In this document: in pieces, positions 25,239 to 34,172 of the stretch
Position numbering within the stretch: the first letter of the stretch is position 1
Layout of the letters: each line of letters starts with the position of its first letter
Source: Gallionellales bacterium GWA2_60_142
Lineage (GTDB): Bacteria; Pseudomonadota; Gammaproteobacteria; Burkholderiales; Gallionellaceae
NCBI GenBank assembly: GCA_001801085.1
Contig: MGWR01000071.1
Span: 1 to 44,615 of the forward strand
DNA: 44,615 bases
Direction: 5' to 3'
Position numbers and translations under genes: made by a program
Notes under the pieces: generated by a model
What the model was told of the DNA's origin: nothing
Seen by the model: only the letters and a program-made list of their open reading frames with translations
The model's database searches: none

Positions 25239-27176
25239 ATGAGATTCATACTGTTTTTATTCCTCGCATTTTCCTTGCCCGCGCAGGCCGCCCAGCCGAC
25301 ACCGACGAACGATGCCGATTTCATCGCGGCGAACGATGCGTTCCGCGCCGGTGATCGGGTCAAGCTGGCGCGTCTGGCATCGCGATTCAAAAAATCGCCG
25401 CTGGAGGTGTACATCGCGTACTACCAGTTGCGCCTCGATCTGGGGCGCGCCGACACCGGCTCCGTGCGCGCATTTCTGGATAGGCCCGAAGACACGCCGA
25501 TGATAGATCGGCTGCGCGGCGAATGGCTCAAGCTGCTCGCCGAGAGGCAGCAATGGGACGAGTTCGATGCGGAATCCCCGCGTCTGATCAACGAAGACAA
25601 CGAACTGGCCTGCCATGCGCTGCAATCCCGCAGCCGCAGCCAGCCGCAGGCCGTATTGCAGGAAGCTCGCATGTTGTTGTGGTTCAGCGGCAAAGCCCAG
25701 CCGGGAAACTGCGGTCCGCTGTTCGACGCGGCAATTGCGGCCGGCATCATCACCGAACCGGACATCTGGCAGCGCCTGCGCTTGGTGCTGGAGACCGGCA
25801 ATGTCTCGCTCGCGATGAAATTGGCCGCGAAACTGGACGATGCCGGGCTGGTCGCCTCGCTGAGGGGGGCGGCTGCCGATGCGGATCGCTATCTGGGGAA
25901 GTTGACGCTGAACAAGGAAAGCCGTGGACAGCGCGTGGCAGCGTTGTTCGCGCTGTTGCGTCTGGCCAAGCAGTCGCCCGACCTGTCCATCGCGCGCTGG
26001 GAAAAACTGGCGGCGGAATTTCCGGAAGCCGAGCAGCGTTACTACTACGGCTGGCTGGCCTACGAAGCGGCGCGCAAGCAGGATGCGCGCGCGCTGCAAT
26101 GGTATCGCGCCGCTGCCGGCGCACCGCTGAACGAACAGCAGAGCGCCTGGTGGGTGCGCTCCGCGTTGCGCGCGCAGGACTGGCCTGCGGCATTGTCCGC
26201 CATCGATGCAATGAGCCCGCGGCAGCAGCGCGAACCGGCATGGCAATACTGGAAGGCGCGCGCGCTGAAGGCAACGGGCAACCCCGCCGAAGCCGAGAAG
26301 CTGCTCGCACCGTTGAGCGCCGAATACCACTTCTACGGCCAACTGGCGGCGGATGACCTGACCGCTCCGGTGCTGAGCGCGGCCGCCCCCAACTTCAAGC
26401 CGAACGAGCGCGACATCGCCTCCATGCAAGCGATGCCAGGCATGCAGCGCACGTTGACGTTGTACCGCACCGGTCTGCGCACCGAGGCGCTGAAGGAATG
26501 GAGCTGGACGCTGCGCAACTTCAACGACCACGAGTTGCTGACCGCAGCCGAGGTCGCGCGGCGCAACGAGATGTACGACCGCGCGATCAACGCGGCAGAC
26601 CGCACCGTCAACGTGCATGACTTCAGCCTGCGTTACCTCGCGCCGTATCGCGACGCGCTACAGCCCCATATCAAGGAACAGGGGCTGGACGAGGCCTGGG
26701 TCTACGGGCTGATGCGGCAGGAAAGCCGCTTCGTCACCGCCGCGAAGTCAAACGTCGGCGCGGCCGGATTGATGCAGATCATGCCCTCGACCGCGAGCTG
26801 GATCGCGCGCAGACTGGGCCTGAAAGACTATCGCCGCTCCCTGCTGGACCAACTCGACACCAACCTCAAGCTCGGCACTTATTACATGAAGACCGTGCTG
26901 AACTGGTTCGACGACAGCCCGGTGCTGGCGTCGGCCGCCTACAATGCCGGGCCAAGCCGTGCGCGCCGCTGGCGCGGCGAGCTTCCGCTGGAAGGCGCAA
27001 TCTATGCCGAGACCATTCCGTTCGACGAGACACGCGATTACGTGAAAAAGGTGATGAGCAACACCATATATTATTCGCGACAATTCGGCGCTCCGCAAAA
27101 GTCGTTGAAGCAGCGCATGGGCATCGTCGCCGCGAAAACGCAGGACAACCAGCAGGCGATCCCCGATGAGAAGTGA
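25239..27176 (+). CDS. slt: Soluble lytic murein transglycosylase
   Basis: The 645-residue periplasmic enzyme has a signal peptide ([19 protein letters not shown]) and a long helical superhelix domain. A C-terminal SLT domain begins near residue 480 with catalytic Glu495 in GLMRQESRF, then [10 protein letters not shown] and [12 protein letters not shown]. It cleaves peptidoglycan glycan strands to 1,6-anhydromuropeptides. Length and domain order match Slt70. It overlaps the cca start by 11 nt, suggesting co-transcription of slt, cca and the EF-hand gene. Confidence 0.93.
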   Translation: MRFILFLFLAFSLPAQAAQPTPTNDADFIAANDAFRAGDRVKLARLASRFKKSPLEVYIAYYQLRLDLGRADTGSVRAFLDRPEDTPMIDRLRGEWLKLLAERQQWDEFDAESPRLINEDNELACHALQSRSRSQPQAVLQEARMLLWFSGKAQPGNCGPLFDAAIAAGIITEPDIWQRLRLVLETGNVSLAMKLAAKLDDAGLVASLRGAAADADRYLGKLTLNKESRGQRVAALFALLRLAKQSPDLSIARWEKLAAEFPEAEQRYYYGWLAYEAARKQDARALQWYRAAAGAPLNEQQSAWWVRSALRAQDWPAALSAIDAMSPRQQREPAWQYWKARALKATGNPAEAEKLLAPLSAEYHFYGQLAADDLTAPVLSAAAPNFKPNERDIASMQAMPGMQRTLTLYRTGLRTEALKEWSWTLRNFNDHELLTAAEVARRNEMYDRAINAADRTVNVHDFSLRYLAPYRDALQPHIKEQGLDEAWVYGLMRQESRFVTAAKSNVGAAGLMQIMPSTASWIARRLGLKDYRRSLLDQLDTNLKLGTYYMKTVLNWFDDSPVLASAAYNAGPSRARRWRGELPLEGAIYAETIPFDETRDYVKKVMSNTIYYSRQFGAPQKSLKQRMGIVAAKTQDNQQAIPDEK

Positions 27177-28410
27177 ACCCGAAATCTATTGCGTCGGCGG
27201 CGCGGTGCGCGACCGGCTGCTCGGGCTGCCGGTGCAGGACCACGACTGGGTCGTGGTCGGCAGCACGCCGGAACAGATGGAAGCCATGGGCTACCGCCCG
27301 GTTGGCAAGGATTTTCCGGTTTTCCTGCATCCCAAAACCCACGAGGAATACGCGCTGGCGCGCACCGAGCGCAAGACCGCGCCGGGCTACAAGGGCTTCG
27401 CGATCCACGCGTCGCCCGAGGTGACGCTGGAAGAAGATTTGCTGCGCCGCGACTTCACGATCAATGCCATCGCCGAGGACAATGACGGCAAGCTGATCGA
27501 CCCGCACAACGGCATCGCCGATTTGCATGCAGGCATCTTGCGCCATGTCAGCGACGCCTTCGCCGAAGACCCGGTGCGCATCTTGCGCGGCGCGCGTTTC
27601 GCCGCACGCTTCGGCTTCTCGTTCGCGCCCGAGACGCTGGCGCTGATGCGCCGCATGGTGGACAACGGCGAGGTCGATGCGCTGGTCGCGGAACGCGTGT
27701 GGCAGGAACTGGCGCGCGGGCTGATGGAACAGACGCCGTCGCGCTTCTTCGAGACGCTGCGTGATTGCGGCGCGCTGGCGCGCATCCTGCCCGAGGTGGA
27801 CGCGCTGTTCGGCGTGCCGCAGCGGGCGGACTACCACCCCGAGATCGATTGCGGCATCCACACGATGATGGTGATCGACGATGCGGCGCGCCACGGCTAT
27901 GCGCTGGAAGTGCGCTACGCCGCGCTGACGCACGACCTCGGCAAGGCGACCACGCCCGCAGACATCCTGCCGCGCCACATCGGCCACGAGCAGCGCAGCT
28001 TCGACCTGCTGAAAATATTATGCGAACGGCTGCGCGCGCCCGCCGATTGTCGCGACCTCGCGCTGCTGGTCGCGCAGTATCACAGCCACGCACACAAGGC
28101 TTTCGAGCTGCGCCCCGAGACTGTCTTCCGGCTGTTCCAGTCCACCGACGTCTGGCGCAAGCCGGAACGCTTCGGGCAACTACTGCTGGCCTGCGCATCG
28201 GATGCGCGCGGACGCACCGGCCACGAGCAGGACACTTATCCGCAGGCCGATTACTTGCTGCAACTGATGCATGAAGCACGTGCGGTCGATGCCGGAAAGA
28301 TCGCCGCCGGATGCGAGGATAAGGCTACAATCCCGGACCGCGTGCGGCAGGCGCGCATCGTTGCGATAGAATCCGCCGTCAACAATCACCGACAAACGAA
28401 AGGACAATGA
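27166..28410 (+). CDS. cca: Multifunctional CCA tRNA nucleotidyltransferase with HD domain
   Basis: The 414-residue enzyme adds or repairs the 3'-CCA of tRNAs. The nucleotidyltransferase head has [11 protein letters not shown] and the catalytic acid pair in DHDW, followed by [12 protein letters not shown] and the [14 protein letters not shown] region. The C-terminal HD domain ([18 protein letters not shown]) matches the long gammaproteobacterial/betaproteobacterial type with phosphatase and 2',3'-cyclic phosphodiesterase activity. The start overlaps slt by 11 nt, and its stop overlaps the EF-hand gene start (ATGA). Confidence 0.94.
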   Translation: MRSEPEIYCVGGAVRDRLLGLPVQDHDWVVVGSTPEQMEAMGYRPVGKDFPVFLHPKTHEEYALARTERKTAPGYKGFAIHASPEVTLEEDLLRRDFTINAIAEDNDGKLIDPHNGIADLHAGILRHVSDAFAEDPVRILRGARFAARFGFSFAPETLALMRRMVDNGEVDALVAERVWQELARGLMEQTPSRFFETLRDCGALARILPEVDALFGVPQRADYHPEIDCGIHTMMVIDDAARHGYALEVRYAALTHDLGKATTPADILPRHIGHEQRSFDLLKILCERLRAPADCRDLALLVAQYHSHAHKAFELRPETVFRLFQSTDVWRKPERFGQLLLACASDARGRTGHEQDTYPQADYLLQLMHEARAVDAGKIAAGCEDKATIPDRVRQARIVAIESAVNNHRQTKGQ

Positions 28411-28895
28411 TGAAACGAGTTATATGGCTGGCCCTGATGGTCGCAAGCCCGCTGGCGATGGCGACCGAAGGTACGGTGACGCCGCAGGCAAGCGCGGCGG
28501 AGACCCCATTCGAACGCGACTTCAGCAAGGCGGATACGGATATGAACGGTGCGATCTCGCGCACCGAAGCCGAGGAGGCAAAAGCCCAGCTGCTGACCGC
28601 CAATTTCGACAAGATTGATGCGAACAGCGACGGCGGTCTGGATCGCAAGGAGATCCAGATCTTCCTGCAGACCACGATACAGAACGCAATGCGCGCGCAG
28701 CAGGAGGAATTCCTCAAGCGGCTGAAGACGGCCGACAAGAACAAGAACGGCAAACTGACCAAGAAGGAACTGGCTTCGGCAAAGGACAAGCTGCCGGGAC
28801 TGGAGAAAAACTTCGACGCCATCGACGGCAATCGCGACAAGTCGATCACGATGGAAGAAATCTCCGCCTACGCGCGCGCGAACCAACCGAAGTAA
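28407..28895 (+). CDS. Exported four-EF-hand calcium-binding protein
   Basis: A 162-residue protein with a signal peptide ([19 protein letters not shown]) and four 12-residue EF-hand loops beginning at D43 ([12 protein letters not shown]), D71 ([12 protein letters not shown]), D110 ([12 protein letters not shown]) and D140 ([12 protein letters not shown]). The fourth loop has K where Gly is usual at position 6, so its Ca2+ binding may be weaker. It is probably periplasmic. Its start overlaps the cca stop by 4 nt. The cellular role is unknown; such proteins are often Ca2+ buffers or sensors. Confidence 0.85.
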   Translation: MMKRVIWLALMVASPLAMATEGTVTPQASAAETPFERDFSKADTDMNGAISRTEAEEAKAQLLTANFDKIDANSDGGLDRKEIQIFLQTTIQNAMRAQQEEFLKRLKTADKNKNGKLTKKELASAKDKLPGLEKNFDAIDGNRDKSITMEEISAYARANQPK

Positions 28896-28929
28896 TCAAG
28901 CTACGCCGTCTAACGGAGAGCTCCCCTTG

Positions 28930-29000
28930 GTGGGAGCGGCTTTAGCCGCGATAAGCCGTGTAGCGAATGTCGAAGAAATCGCGGCTAAAGCCGCTCCCAC
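28930..29000. repeat. 71-bp paired REP-like element (family B), copy 2
   Basis: The arms begin GTGGGAGCGGCTTTAGCCGC (28930-28949) and end GGCTAAAGCCGCTCCCAC at 29000. They are the family B arms with one compensated change (A to G on one side, T to C on the other) that keeps the pairing. The length equals copy 1 exactly; the spacer is different. It lies between the convergent ends of the EF-hand gene and midA and could act as a bidirectional RNA hairpin. Confidence 0.8.
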
Positions 29001-29030
29001 AAATGCATCCTGCCTGAATGGATTTTGGGA

Positions 29031-30185
29031 TCAAAGCAGCCTGCTCAAGTCACCTCTGGCGAACCCGCACAACGGGTTCGCCATTTCTTTGCTCAGCGCG
29101 ATCACCTTGAACAGCTCGCCCATTTCCGCCGGGCTGGTGAGTTTCTGCAACTGCGCGGACAGCGGCTGGTAGTCGCGCAGGTTTTCCGGATCGCGCTCCG
29201 CCATGAAATCGGCGATGCCGCAGTTCAGCAAAAAGAACGCCTGCGTGGTGTAGCCCAGCAACTCCAGCCCGGCGTCGATGCCGCACTCGGCGGCATCGGT
29301 GAAGTTCACATGCGCGGTGATGTCCTGCAGGCCCGGCAGGAAGAACGGATCGTCGTGCGCATAGTGGCGGTAGTGGCACATCAGCGTGCCGCTGCTGCGC
29401 TGCGGATGATAAAACTCGCGCGCGCCGAAGCCGTAGTCGATGAACAGCAGCGCGCCTTGCTGCAACCGTTGCGCGAGGCTGTTGATTAGCCCGCGCTGTG
29501 CGAGGCAGATCTCGCTGAGGTAGCCGTCCGGGACATCGATACGCTGCACAGCCTGCAGCAGCTCCGGATCGGCTATCGGCCTATCCTGCCAGCAGAAGCC
29601 GGCCTCGTTCACGACGATGCCGCGCTCGGCCGGCCCGCCCTCGCGCCAATGCACCAGATGCACCGGCAGTGCATCCAGCACCTCGTTGGCGACCATCGCG
29701 CCGGCGAATGTCTCCGGCAACGCATCCAGCCAATGCACGCGCCCGGCCAGATGCGGCAACCGTTCGCGCAGTAACGCCTGCTGGCGTTCGCGCAGGTCGG
29801 CACTGACTTCTAGGATGGAATAGCTCTCCGGCAGGCTGCCTATGCGCTCCAGCTCGGCCAGCATGTCCGCCGCGAGCTTGCCGCTGCCCGCGCCCAGCTC
29901 CATGACATGCGGCGCGCTCTGCTCCATGATTTCTGCGACCTGGCGCGCAACCGTCCGCCCGAACAACGGCGAGAGTTCCGGCGCAGTGATGAAGTCGCCC
30001 GCGTCGCCAAACTTGTGCGCCCCCGCGGTGTAATAGCCCAGGCCCGGCGCATACAGCGCCAGCTCCATGTAGCGCGCGAACGTTATCCAGCCGCCTTGGG
30101 CCGAGATGTCGGCGCGGATTAGATCGGCTAGTTGCGCGCTGTGTTGTGCGGCTTCGGGGGCAGGGAGAGGCAGATGAGCGGACAT
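29031..30185 (-). CDS. MidA/NDUFAF7-family SAM-dependent methyltransferase
   Basis: The 384-residue protein belongs to the DUF185/MidA family (PF02636). It has the signature WITFARYMELALYAPGLGYY, then DFITAPELSPLFG, and the SAM-binding glycine loop in VMELGAGSGKLAADML. Later VANEVLDALPVH and FIDYGFG are family motifs. The mitochondrial relative NDUFAF7 methylates an arginine of complex I; a comparable protein-methylation role is plausible here but unproven. It is divergent from the pteridine reductase gene. Confidence 0.9.
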   Translation of the reverse strand: MSAHLPLPAPEAAQHSAQLADLIRADISAQGGWITFARYMELALYAPGLGYYTAGAHKFGDAGDFITAPELSPLFGRTVARQVAEIMEQSAPHVMELGAGSGKLAADMLAELERIGSLPESYSILEVSADLRERQQALLRERLPHLAGRVHWLDALPETFAGAMVANEVLDALPVHLVHWREGGPAERGIVVNEAGFCWQDRPIADPELLQAVQRIDVPDGYLSEICLAQRGLINSLAQRLQQGALLFIDYGFGAREFYHPQRSSGTLMCHYRHYAHDDPFFLPGLQDITAHVNFTDAAECGIDAGLELLGYTTQAFFLLNCGIADFMAERDPENLRDYQPLSAQLQKLTSPAEMGELFKVIALSKEMANPLCGFARGDLSRLL

Positions 30186-30218
30186 GGTCGGGTATAATTC
30201 GAACGATTTTCAAAACAT

Positions 30219-30271
30219 GTAGGGCGGGCTATGCCCGCCGGAATGCGGCAGTCGGATGTAGCCCGACCTAC
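30219..30271. repeat. Family A palindromic repeat, intergenic copy
   Basis: The outer arms GTAGGGCGGGC (30219-30229) and GCCCGACCTAC (30261-30271) enclose an inner GGGCGGGC-TAT-GCCCGCC hairpin. It lies between the divergent midA and pteridine reductase starts and shares its design with the copy at 12400-12443. Confidence 0.8.
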
Positions 30272-30301
30272 AACGTAACGGGGAGTGTAGTGGAGAGTGC
30301 G

Positions 30302-31042
30302 ATGCAAGGCAAAGTAGTGCTGGTGACCGGAGGGGCGAAGCGCGTCGGTGCGGCGATCTGCCGCCGTCTGCACGCGGCCGGTGCTAGCGTCGCGATCCAT
30401 TACCTCAGTTCCGCGCAACAGGCGCAGGAACTGCAAGACGAACTGAACGCGGCATGCCCGAACAGTGCCGCCGTGTTCCAGTCCGACCTGCTCGATGTCG
30501 CGGCATTACCGCAACTGGTCGAGGCCACAATCGAAAAATTCGGGCGACTGGATGCGCTGGTCAACAATGCTTCCAGCTTCTACGCGACGCCGCTGGCGGA
30601 AATCGACGAGCAACAATGGATCGACCTGCTCGGTACCAACCTGAAAGCGCCGTTGTTCCTCGCACAGGCCGCGGCGGACGAGTTGCGCCGCCGTCACGGG
30701 GCTATCGTCAATATCGTCGATATCCATGCCGAACGACCGATGCAGGGCCATCTGCTGTACAGCGTCGCCAAGGCCGGACTGGTCGCGCTGACCAAGGGCC
30801 TGGCGCAGGAGATGTCGCCGCAGGTACGCGTCAATGCCGTCGCACCCGGCGTGATCGTCTGGCCGGAAGGCGGAGATTGGGACGATGCCGAGCGCCGACG
30901 CAAGATCGTCGCGCATACCTTATTGAAGCGCGAAGGCGAACCCGACGACATCGCGCGCACCGTGCAGTTTTTACTGAACGACTCGCCCTACATCACCGGA
31001 CAGGTGATCGCGGTCGATGGCGGTCGCTCCATCAACATCTGA
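30302..31042 (+). CDS. Pteridine reductase-like short-chain dehydrogenase (FolM-like)
   Basis: The 246-residue SDR starts [20 protein letters not shown]. The GGAKRVG cofactor loop with Arg in place of the usual Gly-x-Gly is typical of PTR1/FolM pteridine reductases using NADPH. NNASSFY follows, with the active-site Tyr/Lys in [16 protein letters not shown] and a C-terminal VDGGRSI. The likely reaction is reduction of dihydropteridine or dihydrofolate. The start at 30302 has GGAGAG upstream. ttcA begins 8 nt after the stop, so the two form an operon. Confidence 0.85.
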   Translation: MQGKVVLVTGGAKRVGAAICRRLHAAGASVAIHYLSSAQQAQELQDELNAACPNSAAVFQSDLLDVAALPQLVEATIEKFGRLDALVNNASSFYATPLAEIDEQQWIDLLGTNLKAPLFLAQAAADELRRRHGAIVNIVDIHAERPMQGHLLYSVAKAGLVALTKGLAQEMSPQVRVNAVAPGVIVWPEGGDWDDAERRRKIVAHTLLKREGEPDDIARTVQFLLNDSPYITGQVIAVDGGRSINI

Positions 31043-31050
31043 AGAAACCC

Positions 31051-31905
31051 ATGAACGACAACATCCAACCCATCCACTTCGAACACCACTCCACCAACTT
31101 CAATCGTCTCAAGGGGCGGCTGGAAAGCGCGGTCGGCAAGGCCATCGGTGACTTCAACATGATCGAGCAGGGCGACACCGTGATGGTGTGCCTGTCCGGC
31201 GGCAAGGATTCCTACACGCTGCTCGACATCCTGCTGACACTGCGGAAGCGCGCGCCGATAGATTTCAAGATCGTCGCGATGAACCTCGACCAGAAGCAAC
31301 CGGGCTTTCCCGCCGACGTGCTCCCGAACTACCTGAAGAACCTCGGCATTGAACACCACATCGAGACGCAGGACACCTACTCCATCGTCAAGGAGAAGAT
31401 TCCCGAGGGCAAGACCACTTGCTCGCTGTGCTCGCGCCTGCGCCGCGGTATCATCTACAAGGTCGCTGGCGAGTTGGGCGCGAACAAGATCGCGTTGGGC
31501 CACCACCGCGACGACATGGTGGAGACGCTGTTCCTGAACATGTTCTTCGGTGGCAAGCTGAAGGCCATGCCGCCCAAGCTGGTCACCGACAAGGGCGACC
31601 ATGTGGTGATACGCCCGCTGGCCTATTGCGCCGAGAAGGACATCGCCCGCTACGCGCGCGGCATGGAGTTTCCCATCATCCCGTGCAACCTGTGCGGTTC
31701 GCAGGAGAACCTGCAGCGCCAGAACATCAAGCAGATGCTGCACGACTGGGAGCGCCAGTATCCGGGCCGCACGCAGACCATCTTCACCGCGATGCAGAAC
31801 GTCAAACCGTCACATTTGCTGGACGGCGAGCTGTTCGATTTCAGGGGCATCAAGGTCGGCGATGCGGTGGCCGAGGGAGACATCGCCTTCGATATGGGGG
31901 AATAG
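31051..31905 (+). CDS. ttcA: tRNA 2-thiocytidine biosynthesis protein TtcA
   Basis: The 284-residue PP-loop ATPase thiolates C32 of some tRNAs. The ATP-binding SGGKDS is at 49-54. Two CxxC pairs are visible, CSLC (C124, C127) and CNLC (C212, C215), which bind the Fe-S cluster and sulfur in TtcA. Length is typical. The ATG at 31051 is the family start ([13 protein letters not shown]). The longer open frame upstream is the shadow of the reductase gene. Confidence 0.95.
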   Translation: MNDNIQPIHFEHHSTNFNRLKGRLESAVGKAIGDFNMIEQGDTVMVCLSGGKDSYTLLDILLTLRKRAPIDFKIVAMNLDQKQPGFPADVLPNYLKNLGIEHHIETQDTYSIVKEKIPEGKTTCSLCSRLRRGIIYKVAGELGANKIALGHHRDDMVETLFLNMFFGGKLKAMPPKLVTDKGDHVVIRPLAYCAEKDIARYARGMEFPIIPCNLCGSQENLQRQNIKQMLHDWERQYPGRTQTIFTAMQNVKPSHLLDGELFDFRGIKVGDAVAEGDIAFDMGE

Positions 31906-31980
31906 CGTTCACACCCCAGATTGTTCCGCCGGGGAATAGGCGTTAGCATTGCTCAACGGATGTAGCTCGGGAGACGCATC

Positions 31981-32547
31981 ATGAACGGCAAACAGAAGAT
32001 CGCGTTATGGGCGGGACTGGTCAACCTGGCGGTGATGTTGCTGTTTCCGCCATTCGACTCGTTCTCGTTTACCGACACAAAATCGCTGGTCTTCGCCGGC
32101 TTCCAGTTCGCGTTCTCCGGCGAGAGTAACGAGATAATCAATCAGGACGTGCTGTTTCTCGAAATCGTCGTGCTGCTGGTCAACGTCGGCGTTGCCTGGC
32201 TGCTGTTGCGCGACACCAGGAATATGCTCATCGCCGAACGCCGCCTGAATTACCAGAACGCGATCCTGTTGATGATCGCCGCGAACCTGACCATCATCCT
32301 GCTGTTCCCGCCGTTCGAATACTTCTATGCGATCACTAACGCGGTGCTGCCAACCTTCCAGGGCTTTTACTTCATCTTCTCCGCCGGACCGGCGCTGACT
32401 ATCGTCACGCCGATACTCTATCTGGAGGTGATGTTCGTGCTGTTCAACGGCGCGGTCCTGTGGCTGCTGTTCCGCAAAAAGAAACAGAAAATGCTAACGC
32501 CAAAAGAGGCGATGGAACTGATGCGCGAAATCAGGCGCAAGGGCTGA
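31981..32547 (+). CDS. Membrane protein of unknown function made of two repeats
   Basis: This 188-residue protein has about four membrane segments in two matching halves. Half one is NLAVMLLFPPFDSF (15-28) with INQDVLFLEIVVLLVNVGVA (53-72), then WLLLRD. Half two is NLTIILLFPPFEYF (102-115) with IVTPILYLEVMFVLFNGAVL (141-160), then WLLFRK. The tail is charged and basic. I do not recognise the family. The start has CGGGAG about 9 nt upstream. Its 3' end overlaps the convergent yhcH gene by 17 nt. Confidence 0.75.
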   Translation: MNGKQKIALWAGLVNLAVMLLFPPFDSFSFTDTKSLVFAGFQFAFSGESNEIINQDVLFLEIVVLLVNVGVAWLLLRDTRNMLIAERRLNYQNAILLMIAANLTIILLFPPFEYFYAITNAVLPTFQGFYFIFSAGPALTIVTPILYLEVMFVLFNGAVLWLLFRKKKQKMLTPKEAMELMREIRRKG

Positions 32548-32989
32548 CCGCGACCTTGAAAATCACCTTGCGCACCATGCCGCTAGATACCAGCGGGGCG
32601 TGCGCATCCTCCGGGAAGAAAATGCAGAAGTGATCCGGCGGCACGGCCACCCACGACGCGGGCGCATCGTGGAAGAACCGGATGTCCCGATCCTCGCTAT
32701 GCTCGCTCACCGGATTAAAACAATCCGCCAGCGGCTTCCAGCCCATCTGCTCGTCCCCCTCCAGCACCAACTGGATATCGATGTACTTACGGTGCGCTTC
32801 CAGCCGCGCCACCTCCTTCGTCTTGCCCGGTACCAGTTCCACGATGGCGAACAGGTCCTCGCCGACGATGGGATAGCGCCCCGGCGCGAGCGCGTACAGG
32901 TCGGTGTCGCGGATGTAGTCGAATGCTCGCTGAAACAGCGGGTGCAGCGCGGCGTAACGGGAGGACTGGGAGAGAGCGGAGAGGATCAT
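32531..32989 (-). CDS. YhcH/YjgK/YiaL-family protein (DUF386)
   Basis: A 152-residue cupin-like beta-sandwich protein with the family pattern VPGKTKEVARLEAHRKYIDIQLVLEGDEQMGW, then FFHDAP and FCIFFPEDAHAP. The conserved His/Glu residues (AHRKYIDIQ, EDAHAP) can bind metal. In E. coli, YhcH and relatives sit in sugar and sialic-acid gene clusters with roles in sugar-acid isomerisation; no such cluster is present here, so the function is open. It overlaps the convergent membrane gene by 17 nt and precedes nothing co-oriented within 17 nt except the protease gene upstream. Confidence 0.88.
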   Translation of the reverse strand: MILSALSQSSRYAALHPLFQRAFDYIRDTDLYALAPGRYPIVGEDLFAIVELVPGKTKEVARLEAHRKYIDIQLVLEGDEQMGWKPLADCFNPVSEHSEDRDIRFFHDAPASWVAVPPDHFCIFFPEDAHAPLVSSGMVRKVIFKVAVSPCA

Positions 32990-33006
32990 GAATAGGTTCG
33001 GATTGA

Positions 33007-33483
33007 TTAATCGTTGATAGCCCGGATGGTCATCGTTCCTTTATACAGACGCACGTCCATCCTGTTCAAAAATGACATGCCCAACAGCATATCTCCTTCA
33101 AGATTCGGAGTGATGATCGCCGCGACATCCGTTTCCTCTATCCCGCCCAGTTTCACGCTGTCCAGACGGGTCATGTAAGCGACCGTAGCGCCATTCGCGG
33201 TCTGCGTTCTGATGGCATGCGTACTATTGATGCCCAGCCTGTCTGCCAAACGTTGCGAGATTGCCACATCGGTGGCTCCCGTATCGATCAGCGCGGGGGT
33301 CTTGGTTCCGTTGATGAAAGCATCCGCCCGGTAATGTCCGCTCAAATCCCGTTGAAGAGTCACTTCCGCGCTACCGCTCAATTTGTCGGCAGTATTCGGA
33401 TGCACTTTCGAATCGAAAAAATAAAACAATCCGCCCGCCAGCAAAAGCCAGATGAGAGATATGCCTATGGTTTTGAATTTCAT
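33007..33483 (-). CDS. Membrane-anchored retropepsin-like aspartic protease
   Basis: A 158-residue protein of the TIGR02281/retropepsin-like type. It has an N-terminal membrane anchor (IGISLIWLLLAGGLFYFF), a linker, then a single aspartic-protease lobe with catalytic D67 in ALIDTGATDVAIS and the flap region GATVAYMTRLDSVKLGG. The second hydrophobic-Gly motif is MLLGMSFLNRM. Such proteins act as dimers with the active site outside the cytoplasm. The ATG at 33483 with AGGACAG upstream is preferred to the longer frame from 33537. The target is unknown. Confidence 0.85.
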   Translation of the reverse strand: MKFKTIGISLIWLLLAGGLFYFFDSKVHPNTADKLSGSAEVTLQRDLSGHYRADAFINGTKTPALIDTGATDVAISQRLADRLGINSTHAIRTQTANGATVAYMTRLDSVKLGGIEETDVAAIITPNLEGDMLLGMSFLNRMDVRLYKGTMTIRAIND

Positions 33484-33544
33484 ACTGTCCTGTAAAACCG
33501 TGCTGCCCGTATTCCGAAAGCGGCATCCGGGCAGCACGAGTCTA

Positions 33545-34090
33545 TCAGCGTTCCGGCAACATCCGCGTCAGCGTGTTGTCGCGTTTGATGAAGTGGTGAT
33601 GCAGCGCGGCGGCTGCATGCAGGCCGATGAGGTAATAGCCGGTCGTGCCGACGAATTCGTGCACTTCCTTGATCTGTTTCGCGAGCTCCTTGTCGGGCGC
33701 GATCAGCGGGGGAAGTTCCAGCCCGAAGAACGGGATCACTTTGTCCGATGCGCTAAGCAGCAACCAGCCGCTGATCGGCATGCCTATCATCAGCGCATAG
33801 AGCGCCAGATGCAGTAGTTTGGCCGACAACTGCTGCCATGCCGCCGGCTCCGGATTGATCACGGGCGTGGGGCCGGACAGGCGCGCGGCGATGCGCAGCC
33901 AGACCAGCGCGAACACCAGCATGCCCAGCATGAAGTGCCAGGTCTTCAATGCCTCGCGCGGATCGCTGCCTTTTTCGAACAACTCGCGCAGTTCGATCGT
34001 GCCGTACACGGCGACGAACAACAGCAGCATCAGCCAGTGGATGCCGACGGTAAGCGAGCCGTAGCGGGCGGTGGTGTTTTCCCAGTTCAT
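33545..34090 (-). CDS. Cytochrome b561-family protein
   Basis: A 181-residue four-helix membrane cytochrome b. Candidate haem-ligand histidines are H18 (VGIHWLMLLLF), H52 (KTWHFMLGML) and those of the last helix (IGLHAAAALHHHF). The bacterial family transfers electrons from quinol to periplasmic acceptors such as superoxide or partner haemoproteins. It stands alone between the protease gene and trhP. No partner haemoprotein or YceI-like gene is adjacent. Confidence 0.9.
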   Translation of the reverse strand: MNWENTTARYGSLTVGIHWLMLLLFVAVYGTIELRELFEKGSDPREALKTWHFMLGMLVFALVWLRIAARLSGPTPVINPEPAAWQQLSAKLLHLALYALMIGMPISGWLLLSASDKVIPFFGLELPPLIAPDKELAKQIKEVHEFVGTTGYYLIGLHAAAALHHHFIKRDNTLTRMLPER

Positions 34091-34172
34091 CGTTGGTCTC
34101 CTGATTCCTATGGGGTTTGCCGAACCTCTCCGACAGGAAACAACACCCCGGGTTCAGCCGGATTACAAACGC

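Noticed and set aside
30193-30198. TATAAT on the plus strand before the pteridine reductase gene
   Set aside because: It is a perfect -10 box but has no -35 partner at a usable distance and lies before a repeat; too weak to annotate as a promoter.
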